DNA of 8,539 bases from positions 1 through 8,539 of the forward strand of contig DBGFNI010000111.1 of NCBI GenBank assembly GCA_048527645.1, written 5' to 3'. How positions within the stretch are numbered: the stretch's first letter is position 1; every line of letters begins with the position of its first letter. The translations under genes and the position numbers were made by a program. This document shows positions 1-7,246 of this stretch, piece after piece. The notes beneath the pieces were generated by a model, which worked only from the letters and a program-made list of their open reading frames with translations, did not search any database and was not told the origin of the DNA. Origin of the DNA: HGM12669 sp048527645. Its GTDB lineage: Bacteria > Bacillota > Clostridia > Oscillospirales > CAG-272.

Positions 1-3
1 GTT

Positions 4-9
4 TATAAT
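4..9 (+). promoter_or_regulatory. possible -10 box (TATAAT) for the first gene
   Basis: A perfect TATAAT lies 81 nt before the chosen start of the first gene. Its -35 box would fall outside the window, so the promoter cannot be confirmed. The stretch from 10 to 75 holds no gene that I can support. Confidence 0.3.
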
Positions 10-90
10 AATGCTGTGTCGTTCTGCACTTTTTATTTACCGGTTATTCCCCAGCGCATTCTTCAGCTATTTGAAAAGGAGAAAGACTTC

Positions 91-1191
91 ATGCCTCAGC
101 ATACTGAACTCATTAACGCACTTGCTTCTCACGAAGCGCCGGTGATGTTGCTTAATTCCAAGGGAACAATTGTATACAAGAACATGCCTGCAGAGCGTTT
201 GATTCGTATGAACCGTAGAGAAAAAGTACTGGACTATCTTGTACCGAAAAGCTATGCAGCTTATGAGAGACTGTTTGTGCAACGTTCCGTCACGGAGCTG
301 CTGGAGTTTCAGATTCCCGGCGCTTACCACTGTGCATCCGCTTGCGTTACGCAGAGTGAGGGTGTAATGGTGATCGTTTTGCAGTTTTTATCTTCGCTGC
401 AATTTGTCAAAGAAGATGCTGAAACAATCGCAAGGCATGTTGAAGAAGACATTCTTTCTTCTATTGCCGTGGTAAACACAGCCGGAACACTGATTGCGCA
501 GAAACTGGGTGATACTGAGACGGAGCTGGTGGAGACTTATACGCGTCAGCAAAAAAACATCTACGCGTTGTTCCGGGTGCTGCGTCAGTATCACACCGTC
601 TGTCTGGGCGAACATCTGACCAAGAGTGCCGTATTTGCGGATTGCCGGGAACTGGTTTCTGAAATTGTGAATATGATGAATCAGGAAAAGCCAAGCACGC
701 TGCCTGCTATCGTGATGCTGCCGCCGGAGCACGGCGCGGAGGAGTATTGCTGCAAGATATATGCGGAAGAACTTCAAAAGTATCTTTGTACATGGCTGTG
801 CGACGTTTTGTCCGGCGCGGTGCGTGATGTGTTTTTGCGGCTGCATCAGAACGAGGCGAAAATCAAGCTGTCGGTTGAGTATGTCCCGTTTGTCGAAGAA
901 ACAGCAGAGAGCGGCGAGGCTTCTGCCGAGGGGCGCGCGGCAGAGCATTATCTGACGCTGCGCCGCTACGTCTCCGATCTGCTTGCAAAGCTCAACGGCT
1001 GGTCTTTTTCCACCAAGCACGAGCATGACGGGACGATGCGCATGTCGCTTACGCTGCCCAAAAACTGCATCGGCAGCTCGCTGCATGCAAAGCGGATTGC
1101 CGCAACGGACGAACAGCGCGAGCTGAGAAAGATGCTGATCGGCGACGAGCTCAAGCATTTGTTCTACTACACAATGCAGAAAAAGTCCTGA
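91..1191 (+). CDS. PAS-like, degenerate histidine-kinase-like protein
   Basis: A 366-residue soluble protein without signal peptide or membrane segments. The ATG at 91 was chosen because AAGGAG (76-81) sits 9 nt before it; the frame is open further upstream to a GTG at 16, but that stretch has no ribosome binding site. Residues about 12-40 (EAPVMLLNSKGTIVYKNMPA) read like the start of a PAS sensor domain. The C-terminal part resembles a histidine kinase ATPase fold: a helix around residues 226-250 where the N box would be, and near residue 312 DGTMRMSLTLP, like the last strand of such domains. No N-box asparagine, DxGxG motif or clear phospho-accepting His box is visible, so kinase activity is doubtful; it may be a sensor or scaffold that lost catalysis. 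GC content rises in the second half of the gene. It precedes nrdR on the same strand by 109 nt. Family assignment is inference; its specific role is unknown. Confidence 0.8.
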   Translation: MPQHTELINALASHEAPVMLLNSKGTIVYKNMPAERLIRMNRREKVLDYLVPKSYAAYERLFVQRSVTELLEFQIPGAYHCASACVTQSEGVMVIVLQFLSSLQFVKEDAETIARHVEEDILSSIAVVNTAGTLIAQKLGDTETELVETYTRQQKNIYALFRVLRQYHTVCLGEHLTKSAVFADCRELVSEIVNMMNQEKPSTLPAIVMLPPEHGAEEYCCKIYAEELQKYLCTWLCDVLSGAVRDVFLRLHQNEAKIKLSVEYVPFVEETAESGEASAEGRAAEHYLTLRRYVSDLLAKLNGWSFSTKHEHDGTMRMSLTLPKNCIGSSLHAKRIAATDEQRELRKMLIGDELKHLFYYTMQKKS

Positions 1192-1300
1192 CGGACAGCC
1201 ACGCATGCCGACCTGCCGTGTAAGCAGAGGCATCTGCTCGCAATTTTAGATTTTTCTTTCAATCAATGCCGCCGCTGCGCGGTAGAACGGAGTATCGTTT

Positions 1301-1777
1301 ATGAAATGCCCCAACTGCGGTTACACAGAGAGTAAAGTGATTGATTCCCGCCCGACAGACGAATACACAAGTATTCGCCGCCGCAGGGAGTGTCTGTCCT
1401 GTCAGCACAGATTTACCACCTATGAAATTGTGGATACTATCCCGCTGATGGTGCTCAAAAAGGACGGGAGCACGCAGATGTTTGACCGCAACAAGTTGTT
1501 GGGCGGCATGATGCGCGCATGCGACAAGCTGCCGGTCAGCCGTCAGCAGCTGGAGCAAATAGTCGATGAAGTGGAAAGCGATTTGCAGAATTCGCTGGAC
1601 AGCGAGCATACGACAAAGCACATCGGTGTGCTTGTGATGGAAAAACTGAAAAAAATCAATGCGGTTGCGTATGTGCGTTTTGCATCTGTGCACCGCGAAT
1701 TTAAGGATCTGCAATCCTTTCTCAATGAATTGGAGCAGCTCAAATCGGAGAATCGCGACAGCGGCGCCGAGGATTAA
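1301..1777 (+). CDS. nrdR: Transcriptional repressor NrdR
   Basis: A 158-residue protein matching NrdR in length and architecture. An N-terminal zinc ribbon has its four ligands at C3, C6, C31 and C34 (MKCPNCGY and ECLSCQHRFTTYE), with the arginine-rich IRRRR before the second pair. An ATP-cone domain follows from about residue 49 to 139 (VLKKDGSTQMFDRNKLLGGM onward). NrdR senses ATP/dATP through the cone and represses ribonucleotide reductase operons by binding NrdR boxes; this is family knowledge. GGAG at 1289-1292 lies 8 nt before the ATG. No ribonucleotide reductase gene is in the window, and I saw no clear pair of NrdR boxes upstream, so autoregulation is not evident. It lies between the PAS-like gene and an SGNH hydrolase gene on the same strand, and may share a transcript with them. 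Confidence 0.97.
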   Translation: MKCPNCGYTESKVIDSRPTDEYTSIRRRRECLSCQHRFTTYEIVDTIPLMVLKKDGSTQMFDRNKLLGGMMRACDKLPVSRQQLEQIVDEVESDLQNSLDSEHTTKHIGVLVMEKLKKINAVAYVRFASVHREFKDLQSFLNELEQLKSENRDSGAED

Positions 1778-1892
1778 CTGTCAGGTCTGCATACGGGCGA
1801 TTTGCGGAATGCCCGGCGTTTGTCCGGTGCAACAACGGCGGATGAAAAAGCGTGTTGCGTTTTTTGCCTGCCGACAATTTCAACAGTCATGA

Positions 1893-1907
1893 CGCCGTGG
1901 GACGGCG
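1893..1907 (+). other. Short hairpin directly before the SGNH gene ribosome binding site
   Basis: CGCCGT (1893-1898) and ACGGCG (1902-1907) form a perfect 6-bp GC-rich stem with a GGG loop. It ends one base before the AAGGAG ribosome binding site at 1909-1914. It could affect ribosome access to the hydrolase gene or stabilise a transcript end; there is no T-run, so it is not a terminator. Function is speculative. Confidence 0.4.
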
Positions 1908-1920
1908 GAAGGAGAAAACC

Positions 1921-2586
1921 ATGGAACTGAAAGGGAAAAAAGCCCTCTTTTTGGGCGACAGTATTACAGAGGGTGTGGGAACCAGCAGCCCGGAGCATAT
2001 TTATCTGAATGTGCTCAAAGAGAAGTACGGTATGGCACAATGTGTGAATTACGGAATTTCCGGCTCCCGCATTGCGCGCTGCGCGGGTTTGCCCATCAGT
2101 GAGCTGACGGCGTATAATGAAGATTTTTGTCTCCGCCTGGAGCGGATGGAGCCGGACGCCGATCTGGTGGTGGTGTTCGGCGGTACCAATGACTTCGGTC
2201 ACGGTAACGCGCCGATCGGCACACCGCAGGATCGCACGCCGGACACCTTCTGGGGGGCGTGCCATTATCTGATGGAGGGCTTGATGACCAAATATCCCCG
2301 GGCGCAAATCGTTTTTATGACGCCTTTGCACCGCGAATGGGAGGACGCTGCTTCTGCGGAGAATAAAAATGAGCTGAACAGCGTGGATTTGTGCGCGTAC
2401 CGTGAAATTCTCATGGAGGCGGCGCGCTATTATGCGATTCCCGTGCTGGATTTGTATTCGATCAGCGGGATTCAGCCGCAGGTTGCGGCAAACCGTGAGT
2501 TGTATCTGCCGGACGGCTTGCATCCCTCTGATGCGGGCAACGCGAGAATCGCGAACCTTTTGGGCAACTTTTTGCAGCAGCTGTAA
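1921..2586 (+). CDS. SGNH/GDSL-family hydrolase (cytoplasmic esterase-like)
   Basis: A 221-residue protein containing all four SGNH blocks: block I LGDSIT with nucleophile S14, block II glycine near G45 (NYGISGSRI), block III GGTND with N90, and block V DGLHPS with D198 and H201. The family cleaves ester bonds in substrates such as acylated sugars, lipids or acetylated polymers; the substrate here cannot be told. No signal peptide is seen, so it should act in the cytoplasm, unlike many secreted carbohydrate esterases. The ATG at 1921 is preferred over an upstream in-frame start at 1852 because AAGGAG (1909-1914) is 6 nt away and the protein then begins right before the block I strand. It lies 143 nt after nrdR, and a terminator follows 94 nt after its stop, so it is probably the last gene of this transcript. 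Confidence 0.93.
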   Translation: MELKGKKALFLGDSITEGVGTSSPEHIYLNVLKEKYGMAQCVNYGISGSRIARCAGLPISELTAYNEDFCLRLERMEPDADLVVVFGGTNDFGHGNAPIGTPQDRTPDTFWGACHYLMEGLMTKYPRAQIVFMTPLHREWEDAASAENKNELNSVDLCAYREILMEAARYYAIPVLDLYSISGIQPQVAANRELYLPDGLHPSDAGNARIANLLGNFLQQL

Positions 2587-2680
2587 AACGGCGGGAAAGC
2601 TTGCGGTCTGTCGGAAAGGCAGGCGGAGCGTATCCGGCGGCATGTAAATGCATTGGCTTGCGATGCGGCGCTGATTTAAC

Positions 2681-2726
2681 AACAATCCTCCGTATGATGA
2701 CGATCATACGGAGGATTGTTTTGTTT
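2681..2726 (+). terminator. Rho-independent terminator after the SGNH hydrolase gene
   Basis: AACAATCCTCCGTATGAT (2681-2698) pairs perfectly over 18 bp with 2703-2720 around a GACG loop, followed by TTGTTT. It ends the left + strand gene cluster. Confidence 0.9.
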
Positions 2727-2806
2727 GAAAGAATAAGGATGCGATCGCCTGCTGAATGCAGCGCTGCGCGGGCGTTTTGCTTGCCGTGCGTCGGCGGGTT
2801 TGATAC

Positions 2807-2846
2807 GCAAAAGGCGTCTCCTGCGGCAAAAGCCACAGGAGACGCC
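2807..2846 (-). terminator. Rho-independent terminator of the araB-tadA-rlu-FAD operon
   Basis: GGCGTCTCCTG (2813-2823) pairs with CAGGAGACGCC (2836-2846). After one mismatch the stem continues with GGC/GCC around an AAAA loop on the + strand. Read on the - strand the stem is followed by TTTTGCG, so it terminates leftward transcription about 45 nt after the dehydrogenase stop codon. Confidence 0.85.
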
Positions 2847-2891
2847 GATTGGGTTTGCAGTGCGCTGTGGAAAAACGCGGCACCGCCGCTG

Positions 2892-4286
2892 TCAAACCAG
2901 TTTTCTGCCCATCAGCACGCCCATGACGGACGCCATCATCAGCCCGCGCGTCCAGCCGCTGGAGTCGCCCAGGCAGTGCAGTCCTTTGATGGAGGTGTTG
3001 AAGTTTTCATCCATTTTGACGCGGTTGGAGTAGAACTTGAGTTCGGGAGAGTAGAGCAGAGTTTCGGTTGCGGCAAAGCCCGGAACCACATGATCCAGCG
3101 CCTGAATGAAATTGATGATGTTCATCATCGCGCGGTAAGGGATTGCCGCTGTAATGTCGCCGGCGACCGCGTCGGTCAGCGTTGGCTTGAGGTTGGACTG
3201 GCTCAATTCCTTCGGCCAGGTGCGCTTGCCATCCAGAATATCGCCGAAGCGCTGCACCAGAATGTGCCCGTCGCCGAGCATGTTGCACAGCTCGCCGACC
3301 TTTTGCGCATATGCGATCGGCTGATTGAAGGGCGTGGAGAAATTGTGGGAAACCAGGATGGCGAGGTTGGTGTTGTCGCTCTTCAGTTCCTTATAGGAGT
3401 GACCGTTTACCACAGCAAGGCCGTGGTCATAGTTTTCCTGACTGACAAAGCCGCCGGGGTTCTGACAGAAGGTACGCACTTTATTTTTGAAGGGCTGCGG
3501 ATAACCGATCAGCTTGGATTCGTACAATACCTCGTTGACCTTCTCCATGACCTCGTTGCGCACCTCTACGCGGACGCCGATGTCAACGGTGCCCGGCTCA
3601 TGTGCGATGTTATGCTCAGCGCAGAGCTTTTCCAGCCATTCTGCGCCGCGGCGTCCGGTGGCGACGATGACATCGTCGGCATAGATATTGAAGGTTTCGC
3701 CGCCGCAGGAAAGCGTCGCGCCGACGCACACCGACCCCTCCAAAATCAGGTTGGAGCATTCGGTGTCAAACAGCAGTTCCACGCCGCTCCGGATCAGGTG
3801 CTGCTCGATGGCATAATAGATACTTTGCGCCTTTTCCGTCCCCAAATGGCGGATCGGGCAGTCGACCAGGCGCAGCCCTGCCTGAATTGCCCGCTTGCGG
3901 ATATCTTTCACTTCCTCGGTATTGCCGACGCCTTCTACATGTGTGTCCGCGCCGAACTCGAGATAAATGCTGTCCGCATATTTGATGGTTTCTTCCGCGG
4001 TGTCATAGCCGATCAGGTTGGGCAGATCGCCCCCTACATCAGGGCTCAGGGAGAGCTTCCCGTCAGAAAACGCACCTGCGCCGGAAAATCCGGTTGTAAT
4101 CTGGCAAGGCTCACAGTTTACGCATTGTTTGGTTTTAAATTTGGGACACTTGCGCTTTTCAATTGCGTGACCCTTGTCGGCGAGAATGATCTTTTTCTTT
4201 GTGCCCTTGCGGAGCATTTCCAGCGCTGTGAAGATCCCGGCAGGGCCTGCGCCGATGATTAATACATCTGTTTTTTTATTTTCCAT
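2892..4286 (-). CDS. FAD-dependent dehydrogenase (COG2509 type)
   Basis: A 464-residue flavoprotein. It begins with a Rossmann dinucleotide-binding motif, VLIIGAGPAG (GxGxxG at residues 12-17). An ATG motif (VATGRRGAEWLEKL) lies in the middle, and a C-terminal flavin-contact motif, GDSSGWTRGLMMASVMG, has G440-D441. The segment GFSGAGAFSDGKLSL (residues 66-80) is typical of the uncharacterised FAD-dependent dehydrogenases of COG2509. Just before it are four clustered cysteines, C47, C55, C58 and C61 (Cx7Cx2Cx2C), suggesting a metal or Fe-S site. The reaction is not known to me; it is presumably a cytoplasmic redox enzyme. The ATG at 4286 follows the stop of the pseudouridine synthase gene by 2 nt, with AAAGG (4299-4303) 12 nt upstream, so it is likely translationally coupled. 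A long open frame runs antisense across this gene, but it lacks recognisable motifs. Confidence 0.93.
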   Translation of the reverse strand: MENKKTDVLIIGAGPAGIFTALEMLRKGTKKKIILADKGHAIEKRKCPKFKTKQCVNCEPCQITTGFSGAGAFSDGKLSLSPDVGGDLPNLIGYDTAEETIKYADSIYLEFGADTHVEGVGNTEEVKDIRKRAIQAGLRLVDCPIRHLGTEKAQSIYYAIEQHLIRSGVELLFDTECSNLILEGSVCVGATLSCGGETFNIYADDVIVATGRRGAEWLEKLCAEHNIAHEPGTVDIGVRVEVRNEVMEKVNEVLYESKLIGYPQPFKNKVRTFCQNPGGFVSQENYDHGLAVVNGHSYKELKSDNTNLAILVSHNFSTPFNQPIAYAQKVGELCNMLGDGHILVQRFGDILDGKRTWPKELSQSNLKPTLTDAVAGDITAAIPYRAMMNIINFIQALDHVVPGFAATETLLYSPELKFYSNRVKMDENFNTSIKGLHCLGDSSGWTRGLMMASVMGVLMGRKLV

Positions 4287-4288
4287 GG

Positions 4289-4987
4289 TTATCCATTGCC
4301 TTTCGTTTCGGTTATATTTAATAATGAAGAATCAAAATATGTCCAGGGGGATATTTGCACCGGCAGCGCGGAAAAGGTGCGCTGCTTTTTCTCAACGGGA
4401 TGCTGAAAGGAAAGCTGCGCGCTGAACAGGGCGAGCTGCGGACACTTGCAGCGACTGCCGTATTTTCCGTCGCCGGCGATCGGAAAGCCGCGCGAGGCAA
4501 ACTGAACGCGGATCTGATGAAATCTACCTGTGTACAAATTCACCTTGACCAGCGACAGGGGCGAGCCGATCTGTGTGCAGACCGAATCGATCACCTGATA
4601 GGACAGCCGCGCCTGCTTGACGCCGGCGCGCATGCTGTCTGCCACATAGGCCTTTCCGGCGCGCTTGTCTGCAAACAGAAGATCCTCCCAGACGGCGCTG
4701 CGTTGCGCCGGGACGCCGCTGATCACGGCAAGGTATTCCTTTTTGAACATGTCGGTCTGCTGAATCTGTCTGCCAAAGGCAGTCGCAGCGCTTTTTGTTT
4801 TGGCATATACCATCACGCCGCCGACTACGCGATCCAGCCGATGCACGGTGAACAATGCGTCTGTTTGCGTTTGTCGGCGCAGGGCGGCAGGAAGATATTC
4901 CGACGGGTCATCGCCGTCCTCGGCGAGCAGCCCGGCGGGTTTGACGCAGACGATCAGGCTGTCGTCTTCCGATAGAATGGGAATCAT
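4289..4987 (-). CDS. RluA-family pseudouridine synthase
   Basis: A 232-residue protein of the RluA family, which isomerises uridine to pseudouridine in rRNA or tRNA. The catalytic motif is HRLDRVVGGV with aspartate D52. Further on, YTGRFHQIRVQFASRGFPIAGDGKYG matches the conserved TGRxHQIR...GDxxYG block. There is no N-terminal S4 RNA-binding domain; the length is close to single-domain members such as RluA, and the target base cannot be deduced. The ATG at 4987 was chosen over a GTG at 5035: it gives the usual family N-terminus (IPILSEDDSLIVCVKPAGLL), has GAGAAGG just upstream, and overlaps the tadA stop by 4 nt (ATGA). It ends 2 nt before the FAD dehydrogenase start. With tadA it forms an RNA-modification pair within the operon. 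Confidence 0.93.
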   Translation of the reverse strand: MIPILSEDDSLIVCVKPAGLLAEDGDDPSEYLPAALRRQTQTDALFTVHRLDRVVGGVMVYAKTKSAATAFGRQIQQTDMFKKEYLAVISGVPAQRSAVWEDLLFADKRAGKAYVADSMRAGVKQARLSYQVIDSVCTQIGSPLSLVKVNLYTGRFHQIRVQFASRGFPIAGDGKYGSRCKCPQLALFSAQLSFQHPVEKKQRTFSALPVQISPWTYFDSSLLNITETKGNG

Positions 4988-5490
4988 GAACCTTCTCTCA
5001 GCTTTTGAAAAAAATGTTGCAGTATCTGTGCGCACTCATGCTCCAATATCCCGCCGGTGATTTGCGGGCGGTACCAGCCGGGTGTCTCACACAGATTCAC
5101 TTTTCCGCCCATGGCGCCCCCATTGCGATCCGGTGCGCCGTATACCACGCGGTGGATACGAGCGTTGATTGCGGCGCCGGTGCACATGGGACACGGTTCC
5201 AGTGTGACGAAGAGCGTAGCGCGGTGCAGCCGCCAGCCGCCCAGCGTGCGGCATGCCTGCTCGATGGCGCGGCATTCTGCGTGGCATAGGGCGTTTTGAT
5301 CTGTTTCTCTGGTGTTGTATGCTTCGCCGACGATTCTTCCGTCGTCCCAGACAACAAGGGCGCCGACCGGAATTTCTCCCAGGTCTGCCGCCCGTGCGGC
5401 AAGGGACAGTGCGAGATTCATATAATGCTCGTCCGGCTGCGGCAGGGCGCGGGGTGGGGTAGAGTCATATGGTTTTACCGATGTGCTCAT
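4984..5490 (-). CDS. tadA: tRNA-specific adenosine deaminase TadA
   Basis: A 168-residue cytidine/deoxycytidylate-deaminase-fold protein. The zinc site is visible as HAE (H70, catalytic E72) and PCPMC (C100, C103), within the TadA-like EPCPMCTGAAINARIHRVVYGAPDRNGGAMGG. TadA converts the wobble adenosine of tRNA-Arg(ACG) to inosine, so that one tRNA reads several CGN codons; the family member is usually essential. The ATG at 5490 overlaps the araB stop by 4 nt (ATGA), suggesting coupled translation; the nearby SD is weak (AGCAGG). This start gives a slightly extended, proline-rich N-terminus before DEHYMNLALSLA, where the conserved domain begins; a start at the internal Met24 would cut into that helix. 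A guanine deaminase or other CDA-fold enzyme is less likely given the MCTGA and Gly-rich segment. Confidence 0.95.
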   Translation of the reverse strand: MSTSVKPYDSTPPRALPQPDEHYMNLALSLAARAADLGEIPVGALVVWDDGRIVGEAYNTRETDQNALCHAECRAIEQACRTLGGWRLHRATLFVTLEPCPMCTGAAINARIHRVVYGAPDRNGGAMGGKVNLCETPGWYRPQITGGILEHECAQILQHFFQKLREGS

Positions 5491-7163
5491 ACTGCCTGCT
5501 CTTTGATTTCTTTGAGGCGCTTCATCACACCGTTGGCACCGCGGCCGAAATAGTCATGCAGCGTTTTGTATTCCGCGTACAAACGGTCATAGGTAGCTGC
5601 TGCTGCCGGATCCGGCTTGTAGCTGTCTGCGCGTACCTTGGACATTGCTGCGGCAGCGTCAGCGATGGTGGCATATCCGCCGACCTCTTTCCCGGCGACG
5701 GCTGCGGCGAGAATGGCGCTGCCCAGCGCCGGAGCTTGGGAGCAGTCAACGATTTTGACCTCCATGTTCAGCACATCGGCGTAAATCTGCATGGTCAGCG
5801 TGCTCTTTTGTGAAATGCCGCCGCAGGCGTAAAATTCATGCACGGCAAGCCCGTGATCACGATAGTTTTCAACAATGGTGCGTGTGCCGTAAGCGGTCGC
5901 CTCCAACAAAGCGCGGTAGATCTCTTCCGGACGGGTTGACAGGGTCATGCCCAGCATCACGCCGGACAGATCAACGTCTACCAGCACGGAGCGGTTGCCG
6001 TTCCACCAATCCAGTGCGACAAGGCCGTTTTGTCCGGGCTTTTGCTGCGCGGCGAGCTGTTCGATAAATCGAATGGGCTTCATTCCTGCCGCCTCTGCCT
6101 GTCGGCAGATATCTGCCGGACAGCAATTGTCCATGAACCAAGCAAAATGATCGCCGCAGCAACTTTGTCCGCTCTCATATCCGAATGTGCCGGGCAGAAT
6201 GCCGTCCTCCACGACGCCGCACATGCCGGGAACATTGATTTCCCGGTCGCCGAGCATCATATGACAGGTTGAGGTGCCGATGATTGCCAGCATTTTACCG
6301 CTGTCTGTAATTCCTGCGGCGGGGATGGCAACATGCGCGTCGACATTGCCGACAGTGACAGCGATACCGGGGCGCAAACCTGTGCGATGTGCCATCTCCT
6401 CGGTCAGCCCGCCTGCCGACGTTCCAATCGCTTTGACCGGCGCATTGAGTTTTTCGCTTACTGCGTTGCGCAGACGGGGATGGAGCGCGGCAAGAAAGTC
6501 TGAGGACAGATCGCCGTCTTGCTTGTGCCAGAGCGCTTTGTATCCGGCGGTGCAGGAATTGCGGGACAGCTTGCCGCACAGCATCCAGGTGATCCAATCG
6601 GCAGCTTCGATGAAATATGCCATGCTGTCATAGATCGCAGGTGCTTCATCCAGAATCTGCCACAGCTTCGGATAATACCATTCACTGGAAATTTTCCCGC
6701 CGTACCGTGCGAGAAAGTCCTCTCCCCTCTGCTCGGCAATTTCGTTGAGCCGGTTGGCGTATTTCTGCGCTGCGTGGTGCTTCCACATTTTTACATAAGC
6801 ATGCGGATTGCTCTTGAATCGTTCGTCAAAGCACAAAGGGGTACCCACCGCGTTCGTGGGCAATACGGTGCAGGCAGTGAAGTCTGCCCCGATTCCGATG
6901 ACGTCGCCGCCGTCCACGCCGCTTTTTTTCAAAACGGCAGGAATGGTGTGATACAGCACGTCCAGATAGTCCTGCGGATGCTGTAGCGCCCAGTCCGGCG
7001 GAAGCTTTTCGTTGCTTTCGGGCAGCGATTCGCTCATGACTGCGTGTGGATATTCGTAGGTGTCATCGGCGACAATTTCGCCGCTTTGCACGTTGACCAG
7101 CACCGCCCGCCCGGACAAAGAGCCGAAATCGATACCGATGGTGTATTTTGCAGTAGTTTCCAT
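5487..7163 (-). CDS. araB: L-ribulokinase (FGGY family)
   Basis: A 558-residue sugar kinase that phosphorylates L-ribulose to L-ribulose 5-phosphate in arabinose catabolism. The phosphate-binding start IGIDFGSLSGRAVLV (residues 9-23) is AraB-like. VIGIGADFTACTVLPTN, the WKHH segment near residues 127-130, GNVDAH, IIGTSTCHMML, GYESGQSCCGDHFAWF and ACGGISQKSTLTMQIYADV all fit the ribulokinase subgroup of FGGY kinases. The length is near that of Bacillus AraB. The start is supported by AAAGGA (7171-7176) 7 nt upstream. It is first in a four-gene operon and its stop overlaps tadA. No araA, araD, transporter or AraR-type regulator is in the window, so either the rest of the pathway is elsewhere or the kinase acts on a related ketopentose. 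Confidence in FGGY kinase is near certain; in ribulokinase, high. Confidence 0.93.
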   Translation of the reverse strand: METTAKYTIGIDFGSLSGRAVLVNVQSGEIVADDTYEYPHAVMSESLPESNEKLPPDWALQHPQDYLDVLYHTIPAVLKKSGVDGGDVIGIGADFTACTVLPTNAVGTPLCFDERFKSNPHAYVKMWKHHAAQKYANRLNEIAEQRGEDFLARYGGKISSEWYYPKLWQILDEAPAIYDSMAYFIEAADWITWMLCGKLSRNSCTAGYKALWHKQDGDLSSDFLAALHPRLRNAVSEKLNAPVKAIGTSAGGLTEEMAHRTGLRPGIAVTVGNVDAHVAIPAAGITDSGKMLAIIGTSTCHMMLGDREINVPGMCGVVEDGILPGTFGYESGQSCCGDHFAWFMDNCCPADICRQAEAAGMKPIRFIEQLAAQQKPGQNGLVALDWWNGNRSVLVDVDLSGVMLGMTLSTRPEEIYRALLEATAYGTRTIVENYRDHGLAVHEFYACGGISQKSTLTMQIYADVLNMEVKIVDCSQAPALGSAILAAAVAGKEVGGYATIADAAAAMSKVRADSYKPDPAAAATYDRLYAEYKTLHDYFGRGANGVMKRLKEIKEQAV

Positions 7164-7179
7164 GATGGATTCCTTTCTG

Positions 7180-7221
7180 ATTATATATAATATTCTACCA
7201 TGTTCCGTGCGGTTATGTCAA
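7180..7221 (-). promoter_or_regulatory. Promoter of the araB operon
   Basis: On the - strand TTGACA (7216-7221) and TAGAAT (7192-7197) are separated by 18 nt. Transcription should start near 7185. A perfect 12-bp AT palindrome, ATTATATATAAT (7180-7191), abuts the -10 box and covers the probable start site. Confidence 0.75.
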
Positions 7222-7233
7222 TCCTTTTTGACA
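7216..7233. promoter_or_regulatory. Inverted repeat over the araB -35 box (possible operator)
   Basis: TGTCAATCCTTTTTGACA is a perfect 6-bp inverted repeat with a 6-nt spacer. Its left arm is the -35 box of the araB promoter. The right-arm TTGACA on the + strand has no acceptable -10 box at 16-18 nt, so it is not obviously a promoter element. It could be a repressor site, or coincidence. Confidence 0.35.
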
Positions 7234-7246
7234 GAGTTTTGCATAC

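Larger units (their letters stand above)
2587..2891. other. Convergent intergenic region
   Basis: No gene is supported here. The region separates the SGNH hydrolase (+) from the FAD dehydrogenase (-) and holds one terminator for each direction (2681-2726 and 2807-2846). The remaining sequence shows nothing I recognise. Confidence 0.8.

Noticed and set aside
388..1233. A 281-codon open frame on the - strand, antisense to the PAS-like gene
   Set aside because: No recognisable motif or ribosome binding site; the + strand frame has a good ribosome binding site and PAS-like sequence.
1223..1258. Hairpin AGCAGA-GGCA-TCTGCT followed by a T-rich stretch, as a terminator after the PAS-like gene
   Set aside because: The 6-bp stem is weak and the T-rich part begins several bases away and is interrupted, so I do not call it a terminator.
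1774..2685. A 303-codon open frame on the - strand across the SGNH hydrolase
   Set aside because: Composition is Arg/His/Gln-rich and motif-free, as expected for a shadow frame; the + frame carries all SGNH blocks.
2601..4262. A 553-codon open frame on the + strand, antisense to the FAD dehydrogenase
   Set aside because: It has no ribosome binding site or family motif, runs through a terminator hairpin, and its opposite strand encodes clear flavoprotein motifs. It is a by-product of GC-rich codon use.
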